From the NCBI GenBank assembly GCA_946481095.1, contig CAMLML010000055.1:1-32022 (forward strand): DNA of 32,022 nucleotides. The letters are read 5' to 3'. The notes under the pieces are model-generated. The model saw only the letters and a program-made list of their open reading frames with translations. It had not been told where the DNA came from and ran no database searches. Source of the DNA: an uncultured Cellvibrio sp. Lineage in GTDB: Bacteria; Pseudomonadota; Gammaproteobacteria; Pseudomonadales; Cellvibrionaceae. This document shows positions 23,971-32,022 of this stretch, piece by piece; positions within the stretch are counted from its first letter, which is position 1; every line of letters starts with the position of its first letter. Made by a program: the position numbers and the translations under genes.

Positions 23971-25734
23971 TCAATCCGTAAATTGCAATTTTGCCAATCG
24001 TGCGTATAAAGGACTTTCGATGAGCAATTGCGCGTGTGTTCCCTCTGCAACAATCTCACCCGCTTCCATCACAATAATTCTGTCAGCAGCTTGCACTGTT
24101 GCCAATCGATGGGCAATGACCAGTGTTGTGCGATTTTGCGCGGCATTGTCCAATGCTTGTTGTACCTGACGTTCGCTTTCTGCGTCCAATGCACTGGTTG
24201 CTTCGTCCAATAATAATATGGGTGGATTGCTTAAAATGGCGCGCGCGATGGAGATGCGTTGTCGTTGTCCGCCGGAAAGTCTGACTCCGCGTTCACCTAA
24301 AAATGTATCGTAACCTTCAGGCAATTTTTCGATAAATTCATGAGCAGCGGCCATTTGCGCGGCTTCTTTTACTTGTTCAAGTGTGGCAGTGGGATTTCCG
24401 TAGCGAATATTCTCCAATACGCTGCCAGCAAAAATCACCGTTTCCTGAAGTACTACACTAAAGGGTTTACGTGCATCCTGAAAACGCAGATCGCGCAGAT
24501 CAACACCGTTGAAGATTACGCTTCCAGATTGCGGATCATAAAAACGTAACAGCAATTGAAACAATGTTGTTTTACCTGCACCCGAGGGGCCGACAATCGC
24601 AATATGTTCACCGTGACGAATTTTCAATGAGAAGTTTTTTAATGCCAAGGTATCGGGGCGTGATGGATAAGAAAAAAATACTTTATCCAATTCAATTCCG
24701 TCACCTGTTAGCGGAAGTGCTTTGGGTTGTGAGGTTTCAACTAAAGGAGAATTCATATGCAATAATTCCATCAAACGATCTGTTGCACCTGCCGCTCTCT
24801 GTAATTCACTCCAGACTTCCGTAATGGCGCCTATTGCTCCGGCAGTGACGACTGCATAAATAATAAATTGTGATAATTCTCCTCCGGTCATGGCGCCCGA
24901 AAGTGTTTCATGTGCGCCCAACCACAACACAAAAGTGACTGCACCAAAAATCAATACTATAACGATCACCGTTAAAATGGATCTCGTGCGAATGCGTGAG
25001 AGTGCAGTCAGGAATGCATTTTCAACGGAAATATTAAAACGATTACTTTCATTGGTTTCCTGTGTGTAGGACTGTACCGTTGGCATTGCATTGAGCACTT
25101 CACCCGCTATAGCACTCGAATCTGCTACTCGATCTTGACTGTCACGTGACAGCTTCCGAACTTTTCGTCCAAAAATCAGTATGGGTGCAATCACAAAAAT
25201 CAGCGTAATTAAAATATATCCCGCCAATTTAGGGCTGGTGACTATCAACATAATGATGCCGCCAATCAACATAAACGCATTGCGCAATCCCATTGAAAGG
25301 CTGGTTCCCACCACGGTTTGTATCAATGTGGTATCAGTTGTTAAACGCGAAAGCACTTCCCCGGTTTTGGTGATTTCAAAAAATTCAGGGCCCATGCGTA
25401 AAACATGTTTATAAATCGCGCTGCGAATATCCGCTGTTACCCGCTCACCTAACCAGGACACAAAATAAAAACGCAGTGCTGTGGCAATGGCTAAAACAAT
25501 TGATAATCCAAAAAGCAAAATAAAATATTGATTTAAATGTTCAGTCTGGCCAGAAGAAAATCCGGTATCAATTAAATAACGAAACGCAACCGGCAGGCTT
25601 AAGGTTGTACCAGCCGCAACCGCCAAGGCAATAAACGCCCAAATCCAACGCATCCAATAAGGTTTTAAAAACGGCACCAGCCCGAGCAAAGGACTCAAAC
25701 GTTTTGAAATCGGTATTGATGTTGATTCGGACAT
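23971..25734 (-). CDS. MsbA-related ABC exporter (permease-ATPase fusion)
   Basis: A 587-residue half-transporter that should form a homodimer in the inner membrane. Six membrane helices occupy ~28-320. The ATPase domain (~345-580) has Walker A GPSGAGKTT (K388), the Q loop Q430, signature LSGGQRQR (~486-493), Walker B LLLDEATSALD (D510, E511) and the H loop H542. It resembles the proteobacterial msbA-related group (TIGR02204), distinct from true lipid A flippase MsbA; the substrate is unknown. I placed the start at the ATG in MSESTSIP (25734); an upstream ATG at 25806 would add 24 poorly conserved residues. The gene converges on the ligase-like gene. Confidence 0.92.
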   Translation of the reverse strand: MSESTSIPISKRLSPLLGLVPFLKPYWMRWIWAFIALAVAAGTTLSLPVAFRYLIDTGFSSGQTEHLNQYFILLFGLSIVLAIATALRFYFVSWLGERVTADIRSAIYKHVLRMGPEFFEITKTGEVLSRLTTDTTLIQTVVGTSLSMGLRNAFMLIGGIIMLIVTSPKLAGYILITLIFVIAPILIFGRKVRKLSRDSQDRVADSSAIAGEVLNAMPTVQSYTQETNESNRFNISVENAFLTALSRIRTRSILTVIVIVLIFGAVTFVLWLGAHETLSGAMTGGELSQFIIYAVVTAGAIGAITEVWSELQRAAGATDRLMELLHMNSPLVETSQPKALPLTGDGIELDKVFFSYPSRPDTLALKNFSLKIRHGEHIAIVGPSGAGKTTLFQLLLRFYDPQSGSVIFNGVDLRDLRFQDARKPFSVVLQETVIFAGSVLENIRYGNPTATLEQVKEAAQMAAAHEFIEKLPEGYDTFLGERGVRLSGGQRQRISIARAILSNPPILLLDEATSALDAESERQVQQALDNAAQNRTTLVIAHRLATVQAADRIIVMEAGEIVAEGTHAQLLIESPLYARLAKLQFTD

Positions 25735-25834
25735 AGAGAAATCCAGCGGGAGATTGGTCAACACAGAATGATGTCGAAACAATGGAGGCGGGATATCTGA
25801 ATACAATGGAAGTAGCGGAATCTAATGACTTTTG

Positions 25835-25972
25835 TCAGTCTTCGATTGGTTTTACATGCTGAACCTGACGTTTGGTTATTTCAGCCAGATATTGTAAATA
25901 CTCAGTATCCGTGGCGTTAATAATTTCCCAAGCACGTTTGTAATTGGTATTTTTAGAAGTACTCGAAAACAA
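25835..25972 (-). pseudogene. Short ORF or gene remnant at the PARIS boundary
   Basis: A 45-codon open stretch between the DUF4435 gene and the ABC exporter. It reads SKNTNYKRAWEIINATD, then EYLQYLAEITKRQVQHVKP, then stops. The residue pattern looks like real protein (amphipathic, few rare residues), but the only possible start is a TTG without a ribosome site. It is in the same frame as the DUF4435 gene, directly after that gene's stop, so it could be the tail of an older gene cut by the arrival of the defence pair, or a readthrough tail. I do not recognise its family. Confidence 0.35.
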
Positions 25973-25975
25973 AAT

Positions 25976-26845
25976 TTAAGCATTACCTGAGAACTTATAT
26001 ACTTCATCAATGAGTTTTTCAGAAAGAAGATCAGCCTTATCAACCAGACCTATGAGAAATCCTTCAAATACTTCAAGTTTGTCGATTTTTTTTCGAGGAT
26101 ACTTTTTATTTATTATATGCATTAGTAGTGCAGTGTAATCGTGCCCCCGGCAGCTCATCCGACTATCTGAATCGAGGGAAGCTTTAATGCGAAGGAGAGC
26201 ATCGCAAAAATAGTTTTTTTCGCTCAGTTTGGAATTCTTGCTAAGGTATGCATCAATGTATTTATCTTCATTAAATTCAACTGATTGGTTTACTTGTACA
26301 TACTTGTTAAAATCTATCCAGCTCAAATTCCAGTTGAGATCAATACTTGTTAGACGTATTGCGTAAAGGCTTCGTAAGATCTGCTGCATTTCATAATAAA
26401 AGTTCGGCAATGTTGACGAATATCGACCATACACTAAAGCCATTAGCTTCCTGATAACCTCTTCATTTAACGAATATAATTCTAATGAATTGTAATCAGT
26501 AAATCTTAGTAAATGAGAACTTACATTTTCCTTTAAATAGTTAGCATAATCCTTGTCTGCAATAAACATGGAGTTGTCGCTATCGGGTAGTGCTTCAGAT
26601 ATAGCAATTGCAGCAGCGATTATCCTATTTCTATTAGATCCTTTGTCCAGACCATACTTATCTAATATTTCATCAGGTACACAGATATCATCCACAGCGT
26701 ATATTTCCAACTTGGTCTCTAGTCCCGCTCCTGTAATCCATTGAAAGAATGATTTATCTGAACTACCTTCTACGTAAATATCCTTTATAGATTTTTCTAA
26801 ATCATAAATGGCAATTATCTCGTCAATGTGTCGCTTATACTCCAT
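25976..26845 (-). CDS. ariB: DUF4435 TOPRIM effector, AriB-like (PARIS)
   Basis: A 289-residue protein with DUF4435 features. The TOPRIM metal site is visible: YVEGSSDKSFF with E26, and FIADKDY with D97 and D99. A helical C-terminal part (~125-289) follows. In the PARIS anti-phage system the DUF4435 protein AriB is a nuclease held by the ATPase AriA and released when an anti-restriction protein is sensed; E26 is also the position of the catalytic glutamate reported for AriB, as I recall. The gene begins 6 bp after the ATPase stop, with GTGAG overlapping that stop. The DNA is clearly more AT-rich than the flanking genes, in line with acquisition by transfer. Confidence 0.85.
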   Translation of the reverse strand: MEYKRHIDEIIAIYDLEKSIKDIYVEGSSDKSFFQWITGAGLETKLEIYAVDDICVPDEILDKYGLDKGSNRNRIIAAAIAISEALPDSDNSMFIADKDYANYLKENVSSHLLRFTDYNSLELYSLNEEVIRKLMALVYGRYSSTLPNFYYEMQQILRSLYAIRLTSIDLNWNLSWIDFNKYVQVNQSVEFNEDKYIDAYLSKNSKLSEKNYFCDALLRIKASLDSDSRMSCRGHDYTALLMHIINKKYPRKKIDKLEVFEGFLIGLVDKADLLSEKLIDEVYKFSGNA

Positions 26846-26851
26846 AACTTG

Positions 26852-28192
26852 TTACTCACGCCTATTCTCAAGCTTGACCACACGCGACTTATGTTTAGAT
26901 AGGATTTCAAAACTGTGTGTTGAGAAGATAAATTGTATGTCATTATCTCCGATGCATTGAATGAGAGCATCAATTAGCATTCTCTGCCATTTAATATTAA
27001 GAGATATCTCGGGCTCATCTATCATCAAAATACTAGGAGAGCCACCGGTAACGATGCTAGTACAAAATAGTAAAAGTAGATGTCTTTCGCCTGATGAAAG
27101 CATATGTGGCTTAAGAAGTTTTCCATTTGGGTTCCAAATCTGGATTCCATTTGTTACGTCGTATGTCAGCTTTTTATTTGCATAAAAACGACTAGCGACA
27201 GTTACAAATGTATCGATTCTTTCATAGATTTCCAGCATGGCTTTATGCTTGGTTTCTATGCTGTCTAAGTAAGGAGTCAATACATCAATGATCAGACTTA
27301 ATGTATCCTCGTCAGTCGTTTTCAAAAACGAAAGGATATCTTTACCATCGAATTCGGCAAGAAGTCCATAGCTTGAAAATTTTTGTGATTGCTCTTGTAG
27401 CTCATTTACTTTTTTTTCAATGTCATTTTTCGAAGAAATATTTTTTGATGATGCCTCTCCTGAGTCAGAGATCCTTTTTAGAATCTGCTTATATATATCA
27501 TTGACCCCAGAATCTCCCTTAGAGCTACTTCCGATCACTCTGCTTCTAAACCAGTCTTCGGTAGTCTCAATTGACTCAGATAGCAACTGTTTTGCAATAT
27601 CTTCGGGAGTTTCTGCCGCGTCAAGACGCTCATGTCGAAGCATTCCGGGTTCGTCAATTCCTACATTCTTTAGTCTCAGGGCGCGGCGTCGAATGGAATC
27701 GACATTACTCAAGTTTCCGCCAGCTCTTTGAATTGCCCTGTCATCGGACAAAAGGTAAAGCGAACAGTCTAAATCTTTCAGAGCAGGTTCGACGTTCTCA
27801 TGCAAGCTGTCATTACCTCCGCTTGACGTCCTAGACAAAATGGTTGCCTCAACTGGCTTCTTCCCGGTTCTTTTAACGCTAAGAGTATATTCGCCGCTAC
27901 CGGCTACTTTTCGGGAAGCTTTTACAATAGTTCCGTCATTAAACGTAACAGAAAGCTCTTTAAATTCTACATCGAGTAAGTGACTTTTGTGCCCTTGTTT
28001 TGGGTTTGGCGCTAACATGTGAAAGGCTAATCGTAAGAGTGTGCTTTTACCACTGCCATTATCTCCGTAAAAGATTGATATTTTTTCATCTTCTGTACTT
28101 CCTTGAACTCCCAATTCAAGCGTATATTCATACAGCCCGAATAGATCTTTAACTCCTATGCTCGAAATTCGAGTCAGTTTGTTCTTAGTCAT
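26852..28192 (-). CDS. ariA: AAA15/ABC-type ATPase, AriA-like (PARIS)
   Basis: A 446-residue cytoplasmic ATPase of the ABC/SMC-like AAA_15/21 group. Walker A is YGDNGSGKST (K49), the signature is HMLSSGERH (~364-372), Walker B is ILMIDEPEIS with D392/E393, and the H motif is FSTHSFE with H426. The region between (~80-350) is the variable insert that in such proteins forms coiled-coil and sensor parts. Size, gene order and the DUF4435 partner match AriA of PARIS, which forms a large ATP-bound scaffold. I placed the start at 28192: GAGG is 7 bases upstream of this ATG but only 1-2 bases from the ATG at 28198. OLD-like or Gabija-like systems are alternatives, but their effector proteins differ. 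Confidence 0.85.
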   Translation of the reverse strand: MTKNKLTRISSIGVKDLFGLYEYTLELGVQGSTEDEKISIFYGDNGSGKSTLLRLAFHMLAPNPKQGHKSHLLDVEFKELSVTFNDGTIVKASRKVAGSGEYTLSVKRTGKKPVEATILSRTSSGGNDSLHENVEPALKDLDCSLYLLSDDRAIQRAGGNLSNVDSIRRRALRLKNVGIDEPGMLRHERLDAAETPEDIAKQLLSESIETTEDWFRSRVIGSSSKGDSGVNDIYKQILKRISDSGEASSKNISSKNDIEKKVNELQEQSQKFSSYGLLAEFDGKDILSFLKTTDEDTLSLIIDVLTPYLDSIETKHKAMLEIYERIDTFVTVASRFYANKKLTYDVTNGIQIWNPNGKLLKPHMLSSGERHLLLLFCTSIVTGGSPSILMIDEPEISLNIKWQRMLIDALIQCIGDNDIQFIFSTHSFEILSKHKSRVVKLENRRE

Positions 28193-28448
28193 TATCATTC
28201 CTCATAAATTAGGATGCTCTATAAGTTTTCATGCGCTGAATAGATTATTCCAAATTAAAACTATTCTACGGCATCAAAAGAACAGCGTAGTTACAAAAAG
28301 ATACAGTTCAATAAAGTAGAAATTTAATTAGAACAAACACCATCGATGTATCGCCTTTTAATCTGCCAACTTAGTCTGGTGAATCATGTGAGACGAGGAT
28401 ACCCATGAGGTTTGAGGGATGCAATAGGTTTGATGATATGGGGCCAGC
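28193..28448. other. Leader region of the PARIS pair
   Basis: About 250 bp without a gene. The part nearest ariA (28200-28370) is AT-rich and probably carries its promoter, but I cannot fix the boxes. The part nearest the metallopeptidase stop (28385-28448) contains CCCATGAGGTTTGAGGGATGC and GGGGCCAGCCTAC, resembling a degenerate interspersed repeat; I see no second copy in the window. Confidence 0.4.
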
Positions 28449-29204
28449 CTACAAAATCCCATGCCCCAACCCATCCAATTCCTTTTTAACTTCTCGCCAC
28501 TCCGGCATCACCTGATCCAATAAACGATAAAACTTTTGGCTGTGATTCATTTCGGCAATGTGGCAAAGCTCGTGCAGAATTACGTAGTCTATGCAGACGA
28601 GTGGGGTTTTGATGAGTTGGGTGTTGAGGCGGATGCTGCCGGACGTGGAGCAGCTGCCCCAGTGGGATTTCATGGTCCGGATGCTGACAGTTGGTCGCTT
28701 GGTGACCCAAAAGGTTTTTGTTAGTAATAAGGTAATTCTTGCATCAAAAATCAATTTGGCTTCTGTTTTGTACCAAGCATTTAATATCGATTGAATTTTA
28801 TCGGCATCAGTATTTTTGCTGTGAATCTCGATTATGTTTTCTACAAGCGTCACTTTATTTTTTGATGATTGAACAATCTTGATTGGGTAATCAATACCTA
28901 AATAGGGATGCAATTCGTCATCACAAAACTGTTTGGGTGTTTGTACCGGGATTTGTTCAGAAATTTTTTTGAGCTGTTCTTGAATCCAGTTCAGTCTTTC
29001 CCGAACGGCTTCTATAACGGCTTTATTGGAGACATATTTAGGTGCGGAGGCAACTACCTGTAGATCCCGATTAATCTTGATCAGTATTTTTCCTTTTACG
29101 CGCGTGTTGAGTGCGCGGCTAAAAGTCACCAACAAATCGCCCTGATGGAAGCTCAGGGTTTTGTATTTATTGGTGTTATTGGATTCAGCTTCGAGTAATG
29201 CCAC
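28449..29204 (-). CDS. YgjP-like M48-type metallopeptidase (DUF45)
   Basis: A 251-residue protein of the YgjP/WLM-type DUF45 family. The zinc motif HELCH (H211, E212, H215) is followed by H221, and the conserved SHWGSCS precedes it at ~180-186. The N-terminal half (1-120) is a beta-rich domain typical of the family. Related proteins are often found near type I restriction or other defence genes; here it lies directly upstream of the PARIS pair, separated by 250 bp, and 11 bp downstream of ygiQ, so it may be transcribed with ygiQ. The substrate is unknown. Confidence 0.88.
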   Translation of the reverse strand: MALLEAESNNTNKYKTLSFHQGDLLVTFSRALNTRVKGKILIKINRDLQVVASAPKYVSNKAVIEAVRERLNWIQEQLKKISEQIPVQTPKQFCDDELHPYLGIDYPIKIVQSSKNKVTLVENIIEIHSKNTDADKIQSILNAWYKTEAKLIFDARITLLLTKTFWVTKRPTVSIRTMKSHWGSCSTSGSIRLNTQLIKTPLVCIDYVILHELCHIAEMNHSQKFYRLLDQVMPEWREVKKELDGLGHGIL

Positions 29205-29215
29205 AGATCTTGGTT

Positions 29216-31582
29216 CTATTTTTTTGGTTTGGGTTTCTTATTCTGCTCAATAAATTTCCGTGCACTTTCAAACTTATCACCAAAAGCTTTTTTGGCTTGA
29301 GGTTTTGATGCTGGTTTTTTTACTGGTGTTTTTTGCACAGGTTTTGCTGCTTGTGGGCGACTGTTATGTGAAGCGCGATTGGAACGTTCTGATTTTTCAT
29401 CCGGTACTAATGCTGACGGGCTATCACCAATCAAATGCGGTTTGCGCATTTTACGCAAAGCTTCACGAATGATTGGCCAGCCTGCCGGGTCGTGATAACG
29501 CAATAACGCTTTTTGCAAGCGGCGTTGATCGACACCTTTGGGGATTGGCAGTTTTTTACTTTTGTAGGTGAGTTTTTTCAGCGGATTGCGCTCGCTCACG
29601 TACATAGCGGTGGCCAGTGACATGGGGGATGGATAGAAGTTTTGCACTTGATCCACTTCAAAATCGTTTTTCTTTAACCAAAGTGCGAGATTCACCATAT
29701 CTTCATCTTTAGTGCCCGGGTGAGCGGCGATGAAGTAGGGGATTAAATATTGTTTTTTGCCTGCTTCTTTGGAGTATTTTTCGAACATCTTTTTGAAGTC
29801 GTAATAGCTCGACATCTTTGGCTTCATCATTTGCGCCAGCACATCGTCTTCTGTGTGTTCCGGTGCAATTTTTAAATAACCGCCAACGTGATGTGTCACC
29901 AATTCTTTTACGTATTCTGGATCTTGCACTGCCAGGTCATAACGCAAACCCGATGCAATCGAAATGGTATGCACACCGCGAATTTTGCGCGCGTTGCGAT
30001 AGAGTTGCGTTGTGTGTTTATGACTGGTGGTTAAATTTTTACAAATGGTTGGATGCACGCAGGATAAACGACGGCATTTACTCAGCGTCGGCATATCCTT
30101 ACAAGTCAGCCGATACATATTGGCAGTTGGCCCGCCGAGATCAGAAATGTGACCGGTAAAGCCGGGGACTTTATCGCGAATTAATTCGATCTCTTTCAAA
30201 ATCGATTCTTCTGAACGGCTTTGAATAATTCGGCCTTCGTGTTCAGTGATCGAACAAAACGTACAGCCACCAAAACATCCGCGCATAATATTCACGGAAG
30301 TTTTAATCATGTCGTAAGCAGGAATTTTCGCGTTGCCATAAACAGGGTGGGGCACACGTGCGTAAGGCAAATCAAATACACCATCCAGCTCATCGGTTTC
30401 TAATGGAATCGGCGGTGGGTTTACCCAGATTTCGCGATTGCCGTGTTTTTGCATTAAGGGGCGAGCGTTGTAAGGATTCGCTTCCTGATGCAAAACACGT
30501 GATGCATGCGCATATAAAATCGGATCATTTTTAACTTTATCGAACGAGGGCAAACGCACATACACTTTATCGTCATCTTGCAATTCGCTGCGATTTTGCA
30601 GCGGCATGGGAATGATGCGAATCGGTTGAGTTTCATTTGGATCAAATGCTTTTTCGCTTTCCTGTATTTGCGCAGGGCAGCCTTGAGACTTTAATTTTTC
30701 TGCTTCGTCAGGATTCAAGATGGCAATTTGTTCTGCCATTTTTTCTGTATCCAATTGACGCAAACCCACTTGCGAATTATTCACATCAGTTTGAGTTGCA
30801 TCCACAAAGGATTTATTGTTGTGTTGATACTCATAAGGGTTTGGCAGTGCATCAATATTGCTTGGCCAATCAATTCGTGTTGAGTCAATTTCGGTCCAAC
30901 CCGCAGGCGCCGTTTTACGAACAATAGCCGTGCCGCGAATCGAATCCAATTCTTTAATATCTTTTCCGGCCGCTAATTGATGCGCAATTTCTGCAATGGC
31001 ACGTTCAGCATTTCCGTACAACAAAATATCGGCTGTTGAATCAATCAACACTGAACGGCGAACTTCGTTGCTCCAATAATCGTATTGCGCGATGCGACGT
31101 AGACTGGCTTCAATTCCACCAATCACAATCGGCACATCTTTGTAGGCTTCTTTACAGCGTTGACTGTAAACCGTCACGGCGCGATCAGGACGTTTGCCGC
31201 CTTCGCCGCCGGGTGTGTAAGCATCGTCAGAACGTAAACGTAAATCGGCGGTGTAGCGGTTGATCATGGAATCCATGTTGCCTGCACTTACGCCAAAAAA
31301 TAAATTGGGTTTGCCCAAGGCTTTAAAAGGCTCGGCCGATTTCCAATCGGGTTGGGCGATAATACCCACATGAAAACCCTGGGCTTCCAGAAAACGACCA
31401 ATCACCGCCATACCAAAACTCGGGTGATCCACATAGGCATCGCCGCAGACAATAATGATGTCGCAGGTATTCCACCCCAATTGTTTCATCTCGGCCCGGC
31501 TCATAGGCAGGAAAGGCGCGGGTTTATAGCGGCGCGATTGCTCGGGGCGCGGGTAAGAAAACAAGTGTTGGGCGGTATTCAT
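29216..31582 (-). CDS. ygiQ: YgiQ family radical SAM protein
   Basis: A 788-residue radical S-adenosylmethionine protein. The [4Fe-4S] cysteines form GCFGGCTFC (C436, C440, C443), followed by SITEHEGR and [11 protein letters not shown], signatures of the UPF0313/YgiQ family. An N-terminal cobalamin-binding-like region (~35-200) contains [14 protein letters not shown] and VSAGNMDSM. The C-terminal ~60 residues are Lys/Pro-rich and likely disordered. The length is slightly above the usual ~740 because of this tail. I chose the ATG of [13 protein letters not shown] (31582); a TTG at 31600 would add six residues. The reaction catalysed by the family is not established. Confidence 0.95.
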   Translation of the reverse strand: MNTAQHLFSYPRPEQSRRYKPAPFLPMSRAEMKQLGWNTCDIIIVCGDAYVDHPSFGMAVIGRFLEAQGFHVGIIAQPDWKSAEPFKALGKPNLFFGVSAGNMDSMINRYTADLRLRSDDAYTPGGEGGKRPDRAVTVYSQRCKEAYKDVPIVIGGIEASLRRIAQYDYWSNEVRRSVLIDSTADILLYGNAERAIAEIAHQLAAGKDIKELDSIRGTAIVRKTAPAGWTEIDSTRIDWPSNIDALPNPYEYQHNNKSFVDATQTDVNNSQVGLRQLDTEKMAEQIAILNPDEAEKLKSQGCPAQIQESEKAFDPNETQPIRIIPMPLQNRSELQDDDKVYVRLPSFDKVKNDPILYAHASRVLHQEANPYNARPLMQKHGNREIWVNPPPIPLETDELDGVFDLPYARVPHPVYGNAKIPAYDMIKTSVNIMRGCFGGCTFCSITEHEGRIIQSRSEESILKEIELIRDKVPGFTGHISDLGGPTANMYRLTCKDMPTLSKCRRLSCVHPTICKNLTTSHKHTTQLYRNARKIRGVHTISIASGLRYDLAVQDPEYVKELVTHHVGGYLKIAPEHTEDDVLAQMMKPKMSSYYDFKKMFEKYSKEAGKKQYLIPYFIAAHPGTKDEDMVNLALWLKKNDFEVDQVQNFYPSPMSLATAMYVSERNPLKKLTYKSKKLPIPKGVDQRRLQKALLRYHDPAGWPIIREALRKMRKPHLIGDSPSALVPDEKSERSNRASHNSRPQAAKPVQKTPVKKPASKPQAKKAFGDKFESARKFIEQNKKPKPKK

Positions 31583-31704
31583 AGTCGTTACAAATGGCAA
31601 TCAGAAAGGACCTGCATTTTCTCAGAAAAGCGGGGCCAAATACAGGCATGTTTGTGGTTATCGGCGATTGGTTATAAGCGTCCACAAGTCTATGCAATTC
31701 GTAT

Positions 31705-31732
31705 TTGGTTTTAGCGCAAGCTGTTTTACACT
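31705..31732 (+). promoter_or_regulatory. Weak promoter candidate for the 68-residue gene
   Basis: TTGGTT (31705-31710) and TACACT (31727-31732) are 16 bases apart and lie 27 bases before the ATG at 31759. Both boxes deviate from consensus; spacing is the main support. Confidence 0.3.
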
Positions 31733-31758
31733 GGTGCCCGAAATTTCCGAGGTGAAAT

Positions 31759-31965
31759 ATGTCAAACAAAGCTGATGAATTATTGAAAAAATTGGAATCT
31801 GATCAAGCAGAAGAGCGTGAGCATTCCTTGAGAGAAAACGCGATTCTACGCGCGCAGAATCCACTGCATATCAACGCCGGTACCGCTTTTGATTGGGAAG
31901 AAATGGACGCTTACGCAAAGGAGCTGGAGCGGATGGATAAGGAGAAACCTTTTCAAAAGAAGTAA
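31759..31965 (+). CDS. Small hydrophilic protein of unknown function
   Basis: A 68-residue protein, highly charged and mostly helical (ADELLKKLESDQAEEREHSLREN and AYAKELERMDKEKPFQKK), with a central turn NPLHINAGTAFDWEEMD. There is no membrane segment or cysteine. GAGGTG stands 7 bases before the ATG, which supports translation. It is divergent from ygiQ. I do not recognise a family. Confidence 0.7.
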   Translation: MSNKADELLKKLESDQAEEREHSLRENAILRAQNPLHINAGTAFDWEEMDAYAKELERMDKEKPFQKK

Positions 31966-31971
31966 TGCGAA

Positions 31972-32022
31972 TTAGTGTTTGAATTTGATCAACGCATTTT
32001 GCAGTTGTAGTAATGCCTGTTC
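31972..32022 (-). CDS. 3' end of a minus-strand gene leaving the window
   Basis: The last 51 bases read on the minus strand as EQALLQLQNALIKFKH followed by TAA. It is open to the window edge and converges on the 68-residue gene with 6 bp between stops. The amphipathic ending is common in helical proteins such as chemoreceptors, but 16 residues cannot identify it. Confidence 0.4.
   Translation of the reverse strand, partial: EQALLQLQNALIKFKH

Noticed and set aside
26852..28192. OLD or Gabija ATPase-nuclease
   Set aside because: Those systems have the TOPRIM domain fused to the ATPase or a UvrD-like partner; here the TOPRIM protein is a separate DUF4435 protein, as in PARIS.

Overview
The window looks like a chromosomal segment of a Gram-negative gammaproteobacterium, most likely Cellvibrio or a close relative. 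The basis is a large TonB-dependent receptor under a membrane-bound AraC regulator, a YgiQ-type radical SAM protein, a VF530-like protein, an AddAB-like pair of the proteobacterial type, and many short GC-rich palindromes in moderately AT-rich DNA. The genus is an inference; no rRNA or tRNA gene is present.

Layout. 1-4501: a two-component pair, in which an NCS1-permease/hybrid histidine kinase fusion is followed by a LuxR-type response regulator. 4619-6156: a secreted ClpP/crotonase-fold protein and a zinc-ribbon DUF2310-like protein. 6230-12004: a probable carbohydrate-uptake locus with an esterase lipoprotein, a membrane AraC regulator and a divergent TonB-dependent receptor. The receptor has lost its last beta strands and is joined in frame to what looks like the C-terminal tail of a GH115-type glycoside hydrolase, so the locus appears scarred by a deletion. 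12218-13265: VF530-like protein, a four-helix membrane protein and an XRE regulator, set between two copies of a ~100-bp direct repeat. 13379-13891: an orphan zinc-binding protein.

14027-20852 (minus strand): an AddAB-like helicase/nuclease operon in which addA overlaps addB by 11 bp. Both genes carry palindromic MITE-like repeats inside their reading frames without loss of the frame (one in addA, two in addB). 20988-23916 (plus strand, divergent): two uncharacterised proteins and an ATP-dependent DNA-ligase-like nucleotidyltransferase lacking the usual motif I arginine. This three-gene cluster is the best candidate for an undescribed system. 23971-25734: an MsbA-related ABC exporter. 25976-28192: an AT-rich ATPase + DUF4435/TOPRIM pair with the architecture of the PARIS (AriA-AriB) anti-phage system. 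28449-29204: a YgjP-like metallopeptidase. 29216-31582: YgiQ. 31759-31965: a small hydrophilic protein; 31972-32022: the 3' end of a minus-strand gene leaving the window.

The repeats fall into three groups: (1) short hairpins of the type TAGGGYGGGCAA/TTGCCC, often where genes converge; (2) MITE-like units built on GCCTTACCCCCTCC plus the palindrome CCTCCCCCTTGGCAGGGGGAGG-like core; (3) one RHSRES-type element inside addB. No intergenic stretch exceeds 300 bp; the longest are 8594-8854 (regulatory) and 28193-28448 (PARIS leader).
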